Source: Affinundibacterium macrobrachii (GTDB lineage Bacteria; Pseudomonadota; Gammaproteobacteria; Burkholderiales; Burkholderiaceae_D). From it: a DNA stretch of 64,000 nucleotides. Positions within the stretch are counted from its first letter, which is position 1. Every line of letters starts with the position of its first letter. The position numbers and the translations under genes are program-made. Below the pieces are notes generated by a model. The model ran no database searches, had not been told where the DNA came from, and saw only the letters and a list, made by a program, of their open reading frames with translations. The stretch is taken from NCBI RefSeq assembly GCF_014652415.1, contig NZ_BMYT01000001.1, positions 682,001-746,000 of the forward strand. The letters run 5' to 3'. This document shows, in pieces, positions 35,889 through 46,119 of the stretch.

Positions 35889-36791
35889 TTAAGCGGGAAA
35901 CACACCTGTCGATAAATAACGATCTCCACGGTCACACACAATAAAAACGATCGTCGAATTTTCGACTGTTTCTGCAATTCTTAAGGCAACTTCACAAGCT
36001 CCCGCAGCAGAAATACCGCAAAAAATACCTTCTTCCACAGCCAATCTTCTCGCCATTGCTTCGGCACTTGCCTGACTCACCGATTCAACAGAATCAACTA
36101 ATTCATGTTGATAAATCTGCGGCAGGTATGCGTCTGGCCATTTTCGTATACCTGGAATTTGTGCACCATCTTCGGGCTGCACACCAATAATTTGCACTTG
36201 TTGATTTTGCTCTTTTAAGAAACGAGAGACGCCCATAATCGTGCCAGTAGTTCCCATTGCGCTAACAAAATGAGTCACTTGTCCATTGGTATCTCGCCAA
36301 ATCTCTGGCCCCGTGCTTTCGTAGTGCGCTAATGGATTATCTGGATTTGCAAACTGATCCAGAATGACGCCTTTGCCTTCTTTTTGCATCTTCTCGGCCA
36401 AATCACGCGCTGTTTCCATTCCACCAGCTTGTGGTGTTAACACAATTTGTGCACCATAAGCCGCCATGCTTTGACGACGTTCGATACTCAAATGTTCAGG
36501 CATCAGCAACACCATCTTATAGCCACGCATCGCCGCCGCCATTGCCAAGGCAATGCCAGTGTTTCCACTTGTGGCTTCAATTAAAGTGTCACCCGGCTTA
36601 ATTTGCCCTCGTTGTTCAGCTCGCCGAATCATCGACAAGGCGGGACGATCCTTGACTGAACCAGCAGGGTTATTGCCCTCCAACTTGCCTAAAATAATAT
36701 TATTTCGACGTATCGCTTCAAGGCTAGGCAAACGCTGCAAACGAACCAAGGGAGTATTCCCTATGGTGTCTTCAATGGTTATATAACTCAT
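35889..36791 (-). CDS. cysM: Cysteine synthase B, CysM
   Basis: About 300 aa from ATG 36791 (MSYITIEDTIGNTPLVRLQRLP); the longer frame to 36815 lacks homology-like sequence. It is a PLP enzyme that makes cysteine from O-acetylserine and sulfide or thiosulfate. The Schiff-base Lys lies in NPAGSVKDRPALSMI, the substrate-binding loop is EATSGNTGIALAMAAA, and the PLP-phosphate loop region is SAMGTTGTIMGVSRFLKE. Variants of this family can be hard to tell from CysK; the PEDGAQIPGIRKW and GIFCGISAAG stretches favour CysM. It is single, between a bidirectional terminator and the comEA-like gene. Confidence 0.9.
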   Translation of the reverse strand: MSYITIEDTIGNTPLVRLQRLPSLEAIRRNNIILGKLEGNNPAGSVKDRPALSMIRRAEQRGQIKPGDTLIEATSGNTGIALAMAAAMRGYKMVLLMPEHLSIERRQSMAAYGAQIVLTPQAGGMETARDLAEKMQKEGKGVILDQFANPDNPLAHYESTGPEIWRDTNGQVTHFVSAMGTTGTIMGVSRFLKEQNQQVQIIGVQPEDGAQIPGIRKWPDAYLPQIYQHELVDSVESVSQASAEAMARRLAVEEGIFCGISAAGACEVALRIAETVENSTIVFIVCDRGDRYLSTGVFPA

Positions 36792-36952
36792 AGTAATAAG
36801 GCGTAATAGAAACACAAATTCATATTCTAATACTTGTACACGTTTTCTGCAGAAATCAACTGTTTCTCTAGATCTAAAGCAAACAAAGCAGCAAACGAAG
36901 TAGCAAAAAAAAAATGCTAGATAATTGGAACAAAAACTGGCAACAGATTGAA

Positions 36953-36983
36953 AAAAACCTTACTTCGATGAAGTAAGGTTTTT
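36953..36983 (-). terminator. Terminator of the comEA-like gene
   Basis: Perfect 14-bp arms AAAAACCTTACTTC (36953-36966) and GAAGTAAGGTTTTT (36970-36983) with loop GAT. On the minus strand it is followed by TTTTTT and lies 31 bp past the stop at 37014. Confidence 0.9.
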
Positions 36984-37013
36984 ATTTAATTTCAAACATC
37001 AATTAGATCAATG

Positions 37014-37352
37014 CTATTTGGTCGTTTTCGCTTTCGCTTGATTGGCCGCTTTATCGCTGGTCTCGTCCTTTTTTGCAACAGCACGCGCTTGTCCGTTCAC
37101 AGTTAAACCTGCATCTGACAATTTCATTGCGCTCTTCTCACCGATACCTTTAACGCGACTCTCAAAATCTGCCCAATCTTTAAAATTTCCACCCTTCGCT
37201 CTCTCAGCTAAAATAAGTTTGGACTTTGCTGGACCAATGCCTTTAATACCGTCAAGTGCAGCTTGATCTGCTTTATTTACATCCACATCAGCAAACGCAA
37301 AACAAACACTTACACACAAACTTGCAACTGCAAAAATGATCTTTTTTAACAT
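37014..37352 (-). CDS. ComEA-like helix-hairpin-helix protein
   Basis: About 112 aa from ATG 37352, with GGGAG 7 nt upstream; the longer start at 37400 lacks this. A signal peptide (IIFAVASLCVSVCFAFA) is followed by a ComEA domain with two helix-hairpin-helix motifs, GIKGIGPAKSKLILAERA and RVKGIGEKSAMKLSDAG, preceded by VDVNKADQAALDGI. A Lys/Ala-rich tail ends the protein. Such small exported proteins bind DNA in the periplasm and can serve natural transformation; here there is no adjacent competence gene. Monocistronic with its own terminator. Confidence 0.9.
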   Translation of the reverse strand: MLKKIIFAVASLCVSVCFAFADVDVNKADQAALDGIKGIGPAKSKLILAERAKGGNFKDWADFESRVKGIGEKSAMKLSDAGLTVNGQARAVAKKDETSDKAANQAKAKTTK

Positions 37353-37462
37353 CGTAAGCTCCCAAAATAATTCAATAAATTGACCTGAATTGAGCAACAA
37401 TAAAAAACTTTACATGCAAATTTATTATTGCAAACACATAATACATTAAATTTATTAAAAAT

Positions 37463-38386
37463 CTACTTATTTTGGAATAATTCTTCTCTTGTTACGGTTG
37501 CTGTACCCAATTTACCCACAACGATACCACCAGCTTGATTTGCAATTAGCACGGCGTCGTGCAAGCTTTTTTCTTCCGCCAACATCGCAGCGACTGTTGC
37601 GATTACAGTATCTCCAGCGCCAGATACATCAAACACCTCACGCGCCATCGCAGGCACATGCAGAATTTCCTCATCGGTAAATAAAGTCATTCCCTCTTCT
37701 GATCTGGTCAACAATAAGGCTGCAATATCGAGCTCTTTACGCAGCGATTGTGCTTTTAAAGTTAAGTCAGCCTCGTCTCTCCATTCGCCGATAATTTGGC
37801 GCAATTCTGATTTATTTGGCGTTAGCAAACTAGCGCCACGATAAATCGAATAATCACTACCCTTAGGATCAACCAAAATATATTTTCCCAACTGCTTCGC
37901 ATGCGCGATCATCGTCGCCACGTTAACCAAACTACCCTTAGCATAATCAGATAGTACGATCACATCGTGATCTGCGATCAAGCTATTAAATCGTGACAAC
38001 TTATCCTGCAAAATTTGCGCAGTGGGCTTCTCTTCAAAATCGATGCGAATTAATTGTTGCTGTCTTCCAATCACGCGTAACTTAATAATCGTTGAGATAC
38101 TGGGGTCGTGATTAAGATAGCTATGAATTCCAACTTCACTCAAAAGCGCTTCAACACTCTGGCCTGCTTCATCTTCGCCAATCACCCCTAGCAAGCTGGT
38201 TTCAACGCCAAGAGCCACCGCATTACGCGCCACATTCGCCGCACCGCCTAGGCGCTCTTCACGGCGTTCTACGCGCACAATCGGCACTGGCGCTTCAGGA
38301 GAAATTCGATTCACTTCACCGAACCAATAACGATCTAACATTACGTCGCCAGCAACCAAAATACGCTTCTGTGTGGTCATCTTCAT
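37463..38386 (-). CDS. hldA: D-beta-D-heptose-7-phosphate kinase (stand-alone HldA/RfaE1)
   Basis: 307 aa, a PfkB-type kinase with VAGDVMLDRYWFGEVNRISPEAPVPIV, GGAANVARNAVALGV and the catalytic DVSGAGDTV near 255. It phosphorylates heptose 7-phosphate at C1 during ADP-heptose synthesis for LPS. Only the kinase half is present; the nucleotidyltransferase half found fused in HldE of E. coli is missing, so a separate HldC should exist elsewhere. The gene starts 25 bp after ugd, so they are probably cotranscribed. The first ATG (MKMTTQ) and a second two codons later are both possible starts. Confidence 0.92.
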   Translation of the reverse strand: MKMTTQKRILVAGDVMLDRYWFGEVNRISPEAPVPIVRVERREERLGGAANVARNAVALGVETSLLGVIGEDEAGQSVEALLSEVGIHSYLNHDPSISTIIKLRVIGRQQQLIRIDFEEKPTAQILQDKLSRFNSLIADHDVIVLSDYAKGSLVNVATMIAHAKQLGKYILVDPKGSDYSIYRGASLLTPNKSELRQIIGEWRDEADLTLKAQSLRKELDIAALLLTRSEEGMTLFTDEEILHVPAMAREVFDVSGAGDTVIATVAAMLAEEKSLHDAVLIANQAGGIVVGKLGTATVTREELFQNK

Positions 38387-38411
38387 TTGATTTCAATAAG
38401 TTGAGAACGGA

Positions 38412-39782
38412 TTACTGACTCAATACAGCACGACCTATCGGATAGTATTCCATACCCAATGATTTCACTGTGCGTGGGTCGAACAAATTTCGTCCATCGA
38501 AAATGACAGGATGCTTCAATGTTGATTTGATCGTCTCTAATTCTGCAGAGCGGAAAATTTTCCATTCAGTCACAATCACCAGCGCATCAGCATCTGACAA
38601 TGCGGTTTGTGCATCTCTAGCAAAATGAATCTGATTCAACAACACAGGTGCATCAGCAAAATCCAAAGCCAGCACGCGCTGCGCTTCCTCTGTTGCGACA
38701 GGATCAAACGCAACGATGTGCGCACCAGCTCGCAACAATTCTTGAATTAATACGCGCGACGATGCTGCACGCATATCGTCGGTATCAGGCTTAAATGCTA
38801 ATCCCCACAGCGCAAACTTGAGCCCTTGTAAATTCTTGCCATACTTTGCAAAAATCTTGCTTCCTAACACATGCTTTTGATTTTCATTAACTTCTTCAAC
38901 TGCTCGCAAGATTTTTAATTCATAGTCATATTCTTGCGAAGTCTTTACTAATGCTTGTACATCTTTAGGAAAACAAGAGCCACCGTAGCCACAGCCAGCC
39001 ATCAAAAATCCTGGACCGATGCGAGGATCTGATCCTATACCTTGGCGGACCGCGTCGATATCGACACCAACTTTGTCCGCCAAATTCGCCAATTCATTCA
39101 TAAACGAAATACGCGTCGCTAACATCGCATTCGCGGCATACTTTGTAAACTCTGCAGAACGTACATCCATCCAATAAATTTTGTGCCCTGCAGATTCAAA
39201 GCTCGCATACACCTCGCGCATGATTTGTTGCGCGCGCAAGCCTTGAGTGTCATTGGCATGCCCAATCACTAGGCGATCTGGTTTCATGAAATCCGCTACC
39301 GCAGCACCTTCTTTCAAAAACTCAGGATTGGAAGTAACGGCAAAATCCAAGGCTGACTGACGTGACTTGAGTTCTTCAGCAATCGCTGCGGATACCCGAT
39401 CCGCAGTACCTACAGGCACCGTCGACTTATCAACCACAACTTTAAAACTAGTCATGTACTTACCAATATTGCGCGCCGCAGCGACCACGTATTGCAGATC
39501 CGCAGAACCATCTTCATCTGGCGGTGTTCCCACTGCGATGAACTGCACATCGCCATGCGCCACGCTAGCTTCAACATCGGTCGAAAAACGTAAGCGCCCG
39601 GCTGCAACATTGCGCGCTACTACTTCATCTAAACCTGGCTCGTGAATCGGAATCCCCCCGCTATTCAAAATAGCGATTTTGCGTTGATCAACATCTAAAC
39701 AAAATACATCGTGTCCAACTTCTGCCAAACATGCTCCCGTCACCAAGCCGACGTAACCTGTACCAATAATTGTTATTTTCAT
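38412..39782 (-). CDS. ugd: UDP-glucose 6-dehydrogenase
   Basis: 456 aa. The N-terminal Rossmann domain has [24 protein letters not shown]. Characteristic family stretches follow: [38 protein letters not shown], and the catalytic Cys region [16 protein letters not shown]. The C-terminal domain carries [23 protein letters not shown]. It oxidises UDP-glucose to UDP-glucuronate with NAD, supplying exopolysaccharide or LPS precursors. It lies between lapB and hldA, which also serve envelope synthesis. Confidence 0.95.
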   Translation of the reverse strand: MKITIIGTGYVGLVTGACLAEVGHDVFCLDVDQRKIAILNSGGIPIHEPGLDEVVARNVAAGRLRFSTDVEASVAHGDVQFIAVGTPPDEDGSADLQYVVAAARNIGKYMTSFKVVVDKSTVPVGTADRVSAAIAEELKSRQSALDFAVTSNPEFLKEGAAVADFMKPDRLVIGHANDTQGLRAQQIMREVYASFESAGHKIYWMDVRSAEFTKYAANAMLATRISFMNELANLADKVGVDIDAVRQGIGSDPRIGPGFLMAGCGYGGSCFPKDVQALVKTSQEYDYELKILRAVEEVNENQKHVLGSKIFAKYGKNLQGLKFALWGLAFKPDTDDMRAASSRVLIQELLRAGAHIVAFDPVATEEAQRVLALDFADAPVLLNQIHFARDAQTALSDADALVIVTEWKIFRSAELETIKSTLKHPVIFDGRNLFDPRTVKSLGMEYYPIGRAVLSQ

Positions 39783-39921
39783 TTTTAAAACAAATCCATA
39801 ATTAATCTATCTAGCTGTGAAAGAAGCCGAAGCGCGTAGGTGCAAAAGCAGGTTCATACCATTATCGATCGGCGTTCTCACCCCACAAATGGCGATGTCT
39901 TGACTGACTTTACTCATCAAT

Positions 39922-41097
39922 TTAATTCATCACGTTGAGCTCTTCGGTACGGCGCGGTGGATAAGTCTCCCACTTACTACATCCCGGACATTGCCAATAA
40001 AATTGACGCGCTTTAAACCCGCAGTGGGTGCATTGGTAACGCGTGAACTTCTGCGCGTAACCACTAACCAGATTTTTAACAATCGATAACTCTGGAAGCA
40101 CTTCAGGAGGAGCAGTCATCATGCGCGCATCAAGTAATTTGTCGAGGCCCAATAAAGTCGGCGTACGGCGTAATTCATTACTGACTAACTGATTCGCCTC
40201 GGTGACACTCTCTAACTCCAAAGTGGCTTTGAACACGACTTCTAGCAAGTCGATAGAAGGTGCTTCTGCTAGATAGGATTTCAACAAATTCAAGCCCTCG
40301 TGCGGACGCTCTAACTTGCGATAGCCATCCATCAAGCGTTGTGCGACTAAAGCTACGTGTGGCACGCTTTGCTGCTCCACTCGACGCCACGCCAATACCG
40401 CTTGCTCAATATCACCCTTAACCAAATAGATGTCGCCTGTCAAAATAGCTGCTCGCACATTATGCCTATCAGTTGCGGTAGCTTTCTCTAGCATGGCCAT
40501 CGCTGCTTCTGGGTGGGTATGCACCAATTCATCTTGCGCAATTTCACAGTAAAACTGAGCAATCTCTTTTTGTCGACCGCCAGCACCTGACTCTTGCAAA
40601 GCATGTGCAGCATCAATCGCGCGCAACCATTCTTTTTCTCGCTGATAAATTTCGAGCAAAGCTTTTCGCGCCGGAATCGCATATTGACCAGCAACGAGCT
40701 GATTAAAAGTCTCTTCGGCACGATCGAGCAATCCAGCTTTCAAGTAATCTTGTCCCAGTTCAAACATGGCTTGTGTTTGCTGTTCAACTGGCAAATCAGG
40801 ACGGGATAATAAGTTTTGATGTACGCGAATTGCGCGTTCAGTCTCGCCACGACGTCGGAATAAATTACCAAGAGCGAAATGCAATTCAACCGTTTCTGGA
40901 TTGAGTTTAAGTATCTCGATAAAAGCATCAATCGCTTTATCTGGCTGCTCATTGAGCAAAAAATTTAAACCTTTAAAGTAACCTTTCGGTAGGCTACTGG
41001 ACTCAGAAATAAGCTGCCGAATATCGATACGGGCTGCGATCCAACCCAAGCTAAAGAAGAGCGGAATACCTAGTAACCACCAGATTTCAAATTCCAT
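39922..41097 (-). CDS. lapB: LPS assembly regulator LapB (YciM)
   Basis: 391 aa. One N-terminal membrane anchor (WWLLGIPLFFSLGWIAARID) is followed by six or so TPR repeats (KGLNFLLNEQPDKAIDAFIEILKLNPETVELHFALGNLFRRRGETERAIRVHQ ...). A C-terminal rubredoxin-like domain carries the four cysteines C356, C359, C370 and C373 (CTHCGFKARQFYWQCPGC). LapB adapts LpxC to FtsH for degradation and so limits LPS synthesis. It follows lapA by 34 bp. Confidence 0.94.
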   Translation of the reverse strand: MEFEIWWLLGIPLFFSLGWIAARIDIRQLISESSSLPKGYFKGLNFLLNEQPDKAIDAFIEILKLNPETVELHFALGNLFRRRGETERAIRVHQNLLSRPDLPVEQQTQAMFELGQDYLKAGLLDRAEETFNQLVAGQYAIPARKALLEIYQREKEWLRAIDAAHALQESGAGGRQKEIAQFYCEIAQDELVHTHPEAAMAMLEKATATDRHNVRAAILTGDIYLVKGDIEQAVLAWRRVEQQSVPHVALVAQRLMDGYRKLERPHEGLNLLKSYLAEAPSIDLLEVVFKATLELESVTEANQLVSNELRRTPTLLGLDKLLDARMMTAPPEVLPELSIVKNLVSGYAQKFTRYQCTHCGFKARQFYWQCPGCSKWETYPPRRTEELNVMN

Positions 41098-41131
41098 AAT
41101 GACGGGTCTCAGTGGGGGTTAAATATTGATT

Positions 41132-41458
41132 TTAAGAGTTACGAATGGGATTAGAAACGGCATCAGGATTAGGCGCTTGATTTGCCGCAGCTTGTTCCTG
41201 TTGGCGCTCCTTTTCGATCTCTGCGATTGTCTTTTTATGACGCGAGATATCACGACGATGACGAAACATCATGGGTGTCATCGCTAGCAAACAAAACACC
41301 GCGCCAGCGACAAAAAAACACAACAATAAAATCACTAAAGGTGCCGATTGTTGATAGCCCCAGAAATACTCAAGCGTGACGATTTTATCGTTCTTTAATG
41401 CAAACCCTAAAAAAGCGATAAATACCAACAGCCAAATAATTTTAGAAATAATTTTCAT
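41132..41458 (-). CDS. lapA: LapA (YciS)-domain membrane protein
   Basis: 108 aa. Two transmembrane helices (SKIIWLLVFIAFLGFALKN and APLVILLLCFFVAGAVFCLLAM) with a short connecting YFWGYQQ turn, then a charged coiled-coil tail (RHRRDISRHKKTIAEIEKERQQEQ). This is the LapA/YciS layout; the protein works with LapB in LPS assembly control. The gene is directly upstream of lapB. Confidence 0.9.
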   Translation of the reverse strand: MKIISKIIWLLVFIAFLGFALKNDKIVTLEYFWGYQQSAPLVILLLCFFVAGAVFCLLAMTPMMFRHRRDISRHKKTIAEIEKERQQEQAAANQAPNPDAVSNPIRNS

Positions 41459-41589
41459 GGTTAACCTAAGTGACCTATTTACAATTAATTCGCCAACCTA
41501 TTTTCTTCTTATCGATCAAAGATTTAGCTGATAACGATTCAGAAAGAACATACAAGACGAAAATGAATATGTGAAATTGTACGTGAAAA

Positions 41590-41624
41590 AAAACGGCATA
41601 TCGGGAAATCCCTTATGCCGTTTT
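41590..41624 (-). terminator. Terminator downstream of ihfB
   Basis: Arms AAAACGGCATA (41590-41600) and TATGCCGTTTT (41614-41624), extended by an inner GGGAAATCCC, form a hairpin followed on the minus strand by a T8 run. It closes the rpsA-ihfB unit. Confidence 0.9.
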
Positions 41625-41671
41625 GTTTTCTTAGTGCAAATTACTCACTTTTTTCCACAACTGCTAACAAC

Positions 41672-41977
41672 TTAGTCACGCAGTATGGGCTGACCGACAG
41701 TCGCATCGACCCGCTCTCGCAATTCTTTACCAGGTTTAAAATGCGGCACCCGTTTTTCAGGCACCATCACTTTATCACCCGACTTAGGGTTACGACCGAT
41801 ACGCGGTGGACGGCTATTCAAAGCGAAACTACCAAAGCCACGAATCTCAATTCGCTGGCCAGTAGCCAGTGAATCAGACATCGCATCCAAAATAGTTTTG
41901 ACGGCGATATCCACATCTTTCGCTACCAGTTGTGGATACCGCTCGGCCAGACGAGCAATTAGCTCTGACTTGGTCAT
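41672..41977 (-). CDS. ihfB: Integration host factor beta subunit
   Basis: 101 aa, a typical HU/IHF protein: [84 protein letters not shown]. The GFGSF and [10 protein letters not shown] stretches form the DNA-binding arm. It pairs with IhfA, encoded elsewhere, to bend DNA. It lies 27 bp after rpsA, the usual arrangement, and is followed by a terminator. Confidence 0.96.
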   Translation of the reverse strand: MTKSELIARLAERYPQLVAKDVDIAVKTILDAMSDSLATGQRIEIRGFGSFALNSRPPRIGRNPKSGDKVMVPEKRVPHFKPGKELRERVDATVGQPILRD

Positions 41978-42004
41978 AAATGCAGCCTTTGACTAGGTCG
42001 TTGC

Positions 42005-43720
42005 TTAGTTTTTGTTATCGAGCTTAGCTTTCAACAAAGCACCGAGGCTTGTTGTGCCAGAAGCAGCGTTAGAGTCTGTCGACATTTTTGCCATTGCTTC
42101 TTGTGTATCCGCTGTATCTTTTGCCTTGATAGACAATTGGATACCACGTGCTTTACGGTCGATATTCAATACCAATGCTTCAACTGTGTCGCCAACTTTC
42201 AAGTGTGTACCAGCATCTTCCACGCGATCGCGGGAGATCTCAGATGCACGCAAGTAGCCTTCAACTTCGTCAGCCAATTGAATTACTGCGCCTTTAGCTT
42301 CAACAGATTTAACTGTACCAGTCACCAATGCGCCTTTGTCATTCATTGCGCAGTAGTTGTTGAATGGGTCACCTTCCAATTGTTTTACGCCAAGAGAAAC
42401 GCGTTCACGTTCAACGTCGATCGCCAACACAACTGCTTCCAACTCGTCACCTTTCTTGAAGCGACGAACTGCTTCTTCACCTGTTTCGTTCCAAGACAAA
42501 TCAGACAAATGCACCAAACCGTCGATGTTGCCTGTCAAGCCAATGAACACGCCGAAGTCAGTGATAGACTTGATCGCGCCTTTAACTTTGTCGCCTTTTT
42601 TGAAGTTCAAGGAGAAGTCATCCCATGGATTTGCTTTGCACTGTTTCATGCCCAAGCTGATACGACGACGTTCTTCGTCGATTTCCAATACCATAACTTC
42701 AACTTCGTCGCCCAATTGAACAACTTTGTTTGGTGCAACGTTTTTGTTTGTCCAATCCATTTCAGAAACGTGGACCAAACCTTCAATACCTTGTTCAACT
42801 TCAACGAACGCACCGTAGTCTGTCAAGTTAGTGACTTTACCGAACAAACGTGTGTTTGCTGGGTAACGACGTGCCAAACCTGTCCAAGGATCATCGCCCA
42901 ATTGTTTAACGCCGAGAGAAACACGGTTTTTCTCTTGATCAAACTTAAGGATCTTCGCAGTGATTTCTTGACCCACTGTGAGAACTTCAGATGGGTGACG
43001 TACACGGCGCCATGCCAAATCAGTGATGTGCAACAAGCCATCGATACCGCCCAAATCAACGAACGCACCGTAGTCAGTGATGTTTTTAACCAAGCCAGTA
43101 ACCACTGTGCCTTCTTTCAGGTTTTCCATCAATTTCTGACGTTCTTCACCCATAGAAGCTTCAACAACTGCACGACGTGACAACACAACGTTGTTACGTT
43201 TACGGTCGAGCTTGATAACTTTGAATTCCATTGTTTTGCCTTCGTAAGGAGTTGTATCCTTAACTGGGCGTGTATCAACCAATGAACCTGGCAAGAAAGC
43301 GCGAATGCCGTTTGTCAAAACAGTCAAACCACCTTTTACTTTGCCGTTTACTGTACCAACAACCATTTCGCCAGACTCCAGCGCTTTTTCGAGCGCGAGC
43401 CATGATGCCAAACGTTTTGCTTTGTCGCGGGACAAAATTGTGTCACCGAAACCGTTTTCCAATGATTCGATCGCTACGGATACGAAATCACCGATGTTAA
43501 CTTCCAATTCACCTTGGTCGTTTTTGAATTCTTCAACAGGGATAAAGGCTTCAGATTTGAGGCCTGCGTTCACGATCACGAAGTTGTGGTCGATGCGAAC
43601 GACTTCGGCAGAAATCACTTCACCGGAGCGCATATCTTGGCGTGACAAAGACTCTTCGAACAAAGCTGCGAAGCTATCTGCACCAGTTGCGAAATCTTGA
43701 GACATGTAGACTGTAGACAT
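42005..43720 (-). CDS. rpsA: 30S ribosomal protein S1
   Basis: 571 aa with six S1/OB RNA-binding repeats (for example [89 protein letters not shown]). It binds mRNA on the small subunit. The start is either ATG 43720 ([10 protein letters not shown]) or ATG 43705; neither has a recognisable Shine-Dalgarno, as is known for S1 in some bacteria. Codon use is highly biased, and this leaves a 359-codon stop-free frame on the opposite strand (42101-43180). It is followed by ihfB. Confidence 0.97.
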   Translation of the reverse strand: MSTVYMSQDFATGADSFAALFEESLSRQDMRSGEVISAEVVRIDHNFVIVNAGLKSEAFIPVEEFKNDQGELEVNIGDFVSVAIESLENGFGDTILSRDKAKRLASWLALEKALESGEMVVGTVNGKVKGGLTVLTNGIRAFLPGSLVDTRPVKDTTPYEGKTMEFKVIKLDRKRNNVVLSRRAVVEASMGEERQKLMENLKEGTVVTGLVKNITDYGAFVDLGGIDGLLHITDLAWRRVRHPSEVLTVGQEITAKILKFDQEKNRVSLGVKQLGDDPWTGLARRYPANTRLFGKVTNLTDYGAFVEVEQGIEGLVHVSEMDWTNKNVAPNKVVQLGDEVEVMVLEIDEERRRISLGMKQCKANPWDDFSLNFKKGDKVKGAIKSITDFGVFIGLTGNIDGLVHLSDLSWNETGEEAVRRFKKGDELEAVVLAIDVERERVSLGVKQLEGDPFNNYCAMNDKGALVTGTVKSVEAKGAVIQLADEVEGYLRASEISRDRVEDAGTHLKVGDTVEALVLNIDRKARGIQLSIKAKDTADTQEAMAKMSTDSNAASGTTSLGALLKAKLDNKN

Positions 43721-43879
43721 AATATTTACGAGTTAGCCGGAATAGGACAAAAGGTCTATTTACCGGGTTGAGTTAAACAAACTCATTCAGACTTTGCGTC
43801 TAAATGAGAACCAAATAAGAAACTCCACGAATCCAGCAAACGAAACTTCATCATGGAATTCCTTTTTGCGAGCTCCAGA

Positions 43880-43975
43880 AATTCGATTTTAGGGTTGCAA
43901 TGCTAGGCGCAAAACGGAGCAATACACGAGTATTGCAAGTATTTGCGACGACGCAGTGCGCCCTACAATCGGATT
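43880..43975. repeat. Inverted-repeat element between rpsA and cmk
   Basis: Imperfect outer arms start with GATTTTAGGG (43885-43894) and end with CCCTACAATC (43961-43970). A perfect inner hairpin GCAATAC/GTATTGC lies at 43919-43936. The element ends at the cmk stop codon and contains the 9-mer GCTAGGCGC (43902-43910), also found, reverse-complemented, in the element at 48308-48412. No coding sense; probably an interspersed repeat. Confidence 0.6.
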
Positions 43976-44655
43976 TATCGAGCTTCGCGAACAGCGTTTG
44001 TGTAGAGACTAAGTATCTGATGCACTGCTTCATTCGCAGTGATATGAGACGTATCTAAGATAAACGCGCCTGGTGCGGGTTTGAGAGGCGCTTCTGTGCG
44101 AGCCATGTCGCGAGCATCACGTTCTGCCAAATCTTTTACCAAGTCTTCCATATTAGCAGGAAAACCCTTTTCAATCAATTGCTTATAACGACGATTTGCA
44201 CGTGCTTCCACACTTGCTGTCAAAAAGACCTTTTGGATTGCATCTGGGAAGATCACGGTGCCCATATCACGCCCATCAGCAACCAAACCAGGTGCTTGTC
44301 GAAATGACACTTGCAGCTCGACCAAGGCTTTTCGAACCAATGGCAAAACGGCAATTTTCGAGGCAGCGACGCCAATTGCCTCTTGCCTTACCTCATCCGT
44401 CACATCGTCACCAGCGAGAAATACATGACCTCTTTCAAATCGACATGGCAATACACGTGCCAAATCAGCAATTTGTTGCTCTTCCCATAAATCGATCCCG
44501 TGACGTATCGCGGACAAGGCAGTCAAACGATACAGTGCTCCGGAATCGAGGTAATGAAAACCCAACTGCTTCGCCACACGATGCGCGACCGTTCCTTTTC
44601 CGGAAGCGGTAGGACCATCAATGCTAATGACAGGAATATTGGTAGGACCGTTCAA
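43975..44655 (-). CDS. cmk: Cytidylate kinase
   Basis: 226 aa. The start is a TTG at 44655 that overlaps the aroA stop as TTGA, with GAGGA at the right distance; no ATG fits the conserved N-terminus. The P-loop is [23 protein letters not shown], followed by [13 protein letters not shown] and the NMP-binding [15 protein letters not shown]. It phosphorylates CMP and dCMP. The protein ends at the inverted-repeat element 43880-43975. Confidence 0.95.
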   Translation of the reverse strand: MNGPTNIPVISIDGPTASGKGTVAHRVAKQLGFHYLDSGALYRLTALSAIRHGIDLWEEQQIADLARVLPCRFERGHVFLAGDDVTDEVRQEAIGVAASKIAVLPLVRKALVELQVSFRQAPGLVADGRDMGTVIFPDAIQKVFLTASVEARANRRYKQLIEKGFPANMEDLVKDLAERDARDMARTEAPLKPAPGAFILDTSHITANEAVHQILSLYTNAVREAR

Positions 44656-45989
44656 AATAAATCCTCGTGTTTGATCTTCATAAAAGCTTCGAAGAAGTCT
44701 GGAAAAGTCTTAGCAACGCACTTAGGATCATTAATCCGCATCGCTGCACCTCGGCGCGCAACGCCATCTAAAGTCGCCAATGAAAAGCACATCGCCATTC
44801 TGTGGTCATCATAGGTATCTATCGTCGCCGGCGCAAGTTCGGCCGGTGGCGTGACCGTCATAAAGTCTTGACCTTCCTCAACAATCGCACCGAGTTTGCG
44901 CAACTCTGTTGCCATTGCCACAATGCGATCAGTTTCTTTAACGCGCCAGCTTTCGATATTGCGCAAAGTCGTGGTGCCGTTCGCATACAAAGCAGCGATC
45001 GCGATCGTCATCGCTGCATCGGGAATATGGTTAAAATCCATATCAATTGCTTTAAGTGGCCCATGCGTTTCGGCTTCTATCCAATTATCCCCCATGGTGA
45101 TTTTGGCACCCATTTTTTCTAACGCCTCAGCAAAACGGACATCACCCTGTATGCTATTTTTGCCAACGCCTTCAACTCGAATCGGCCCACCCGCGATCGC
45201 ACCAGCAGCTAAGAAATACGATGCTGAAGAAGCATCTCCTTCCACATACACCACTCCAGGCGACACATAATGCTGGCCTGCTTTGATCGTGAAACGCTGC
45301 CAACCATCGCGCACGACTTCGACACCAAAGCGTGCCATCAAATTCAAAGTAATTTCGATGTAAGGTTTAGAAATTAAATCGCCCACCACTTCAATCACCA
45401 CATCACTATGCTGAGCGGCGAGTGGTGAAGCCATCAACAAAGCGGTCAAAAATTGGCTAGAAACATTACCCTTCACTTGCATCTTCTGTGCATGAATATG
45501 CCCGCGCTTAATGTGCAAAGGTGGGTAACCAGGATTGCCTGTGTAATCAATCTGCGCCCCGACGGCGTTTAAAGCATCGACCAAATCGCCAATCGGACGC
45601 TCATGCATACGTGCCACACCATGCACGGTATAGTCGCCACCTAGCACAGCCAGTGCAGCGACTAAAGGACGAATCGCCGTACCCGCATTTCCCATAAATA
45701 AATCTGCGTGATGATTTGGAAATACGCCATTTGCTCCAATCACCGTGTAGTTGTGGGTATTCCTTTCTTGGGTCCAATGTACGCCGAGTTTTTGCAAGGC
45801 ATTTAACATCACCATCGTATCGTCAGAGGCCAATAAATCATGGATCTGAGTTGTCCCTTTGGACAAGGCTGCCAACAATAAAATTCGATTCGAAATACTT
45901 TTGGAACCGGGCAAACGAACTGTGCCCTGCACTTTCATTACTGGGTGTAAATCGAGATATGGTGGGTAATGTTTGCTGTGTTCTTTCAT
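44652..45989 (-). CDS. aroA: 3-phosphoshikimate 1-carboxyvinyltransferase (EPSP synthase)
   Basis: 445 aa. The hallmark [20 protein letters not shown] is present near the N-terminus, with [44 protein letters not shown] and, late, [42 protein letters not shown] and [14 protein letters not shown]. It joins shikimate 3-phosphate and phosphoenolpyruvate. The [10 protein letters not shown] stretch looks like the class I, glyphosate-sensitive type. It is coupled to cmk by a 4-bp overlap. Confidence 0.96.
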   Translation of the reverse strand: MKEHSKHYPPYLDLHPVMKVQGTVRLPGSKSISNRILLLAALSKGTTQIHDLLASDDTMVMLNALQKLGVHWTQERNTHNYTVIGANGVFPNHHADLFMGNAGTAIRPLVAALAVLGGDYTVHGVARMHERPIGDLVDALNAVGAQIDYTGNPGYPPLHIKRGHIHAQKMQVKGNVSSQFLTALLMASPLAAQHSDVVIEVVGDLISKPYIEITLNLMARFGVEVVRDGWQRFTIKAGQHYVSPGVVYVEGDASSASYFLAAGAIAGGPIRVEGVGKNSIQGDVRFAEALEKMGAKITMGDNWIEAETHGPLKAIDMDFNHIPDAAMTIAIAALYANGTTTLRNIESWRVKETDRIVAMATELRKLGAIVEEGQDFMTVTPPAELAPATIDTYDDHRMAMCFSLATLDGVARRGAAMRINDPKCVAKTFPDFFEAFMKIKHEDLF

Positions 45990-46119
45990 GCTCTTTCTCT
46001 ATTCAAATACAACAGAATTTATTCGTGCAGGGTGGGCTGTGCACACCCTTTTTTTAACCAATCACCTCGATGCGCACGGCGTAAGTTATTTAACACTACT
46101 TATACCTACTTATACCTAT

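Noticed and set aside
42101-43180. 359-codon open frame on the plus strand opposite rpsA
   Set aside because: It is the mirror of a highly codon-biased ribosomal protein gene; the translation is rich in Cys, Phe and Thr without domains. Treated as a shadow.
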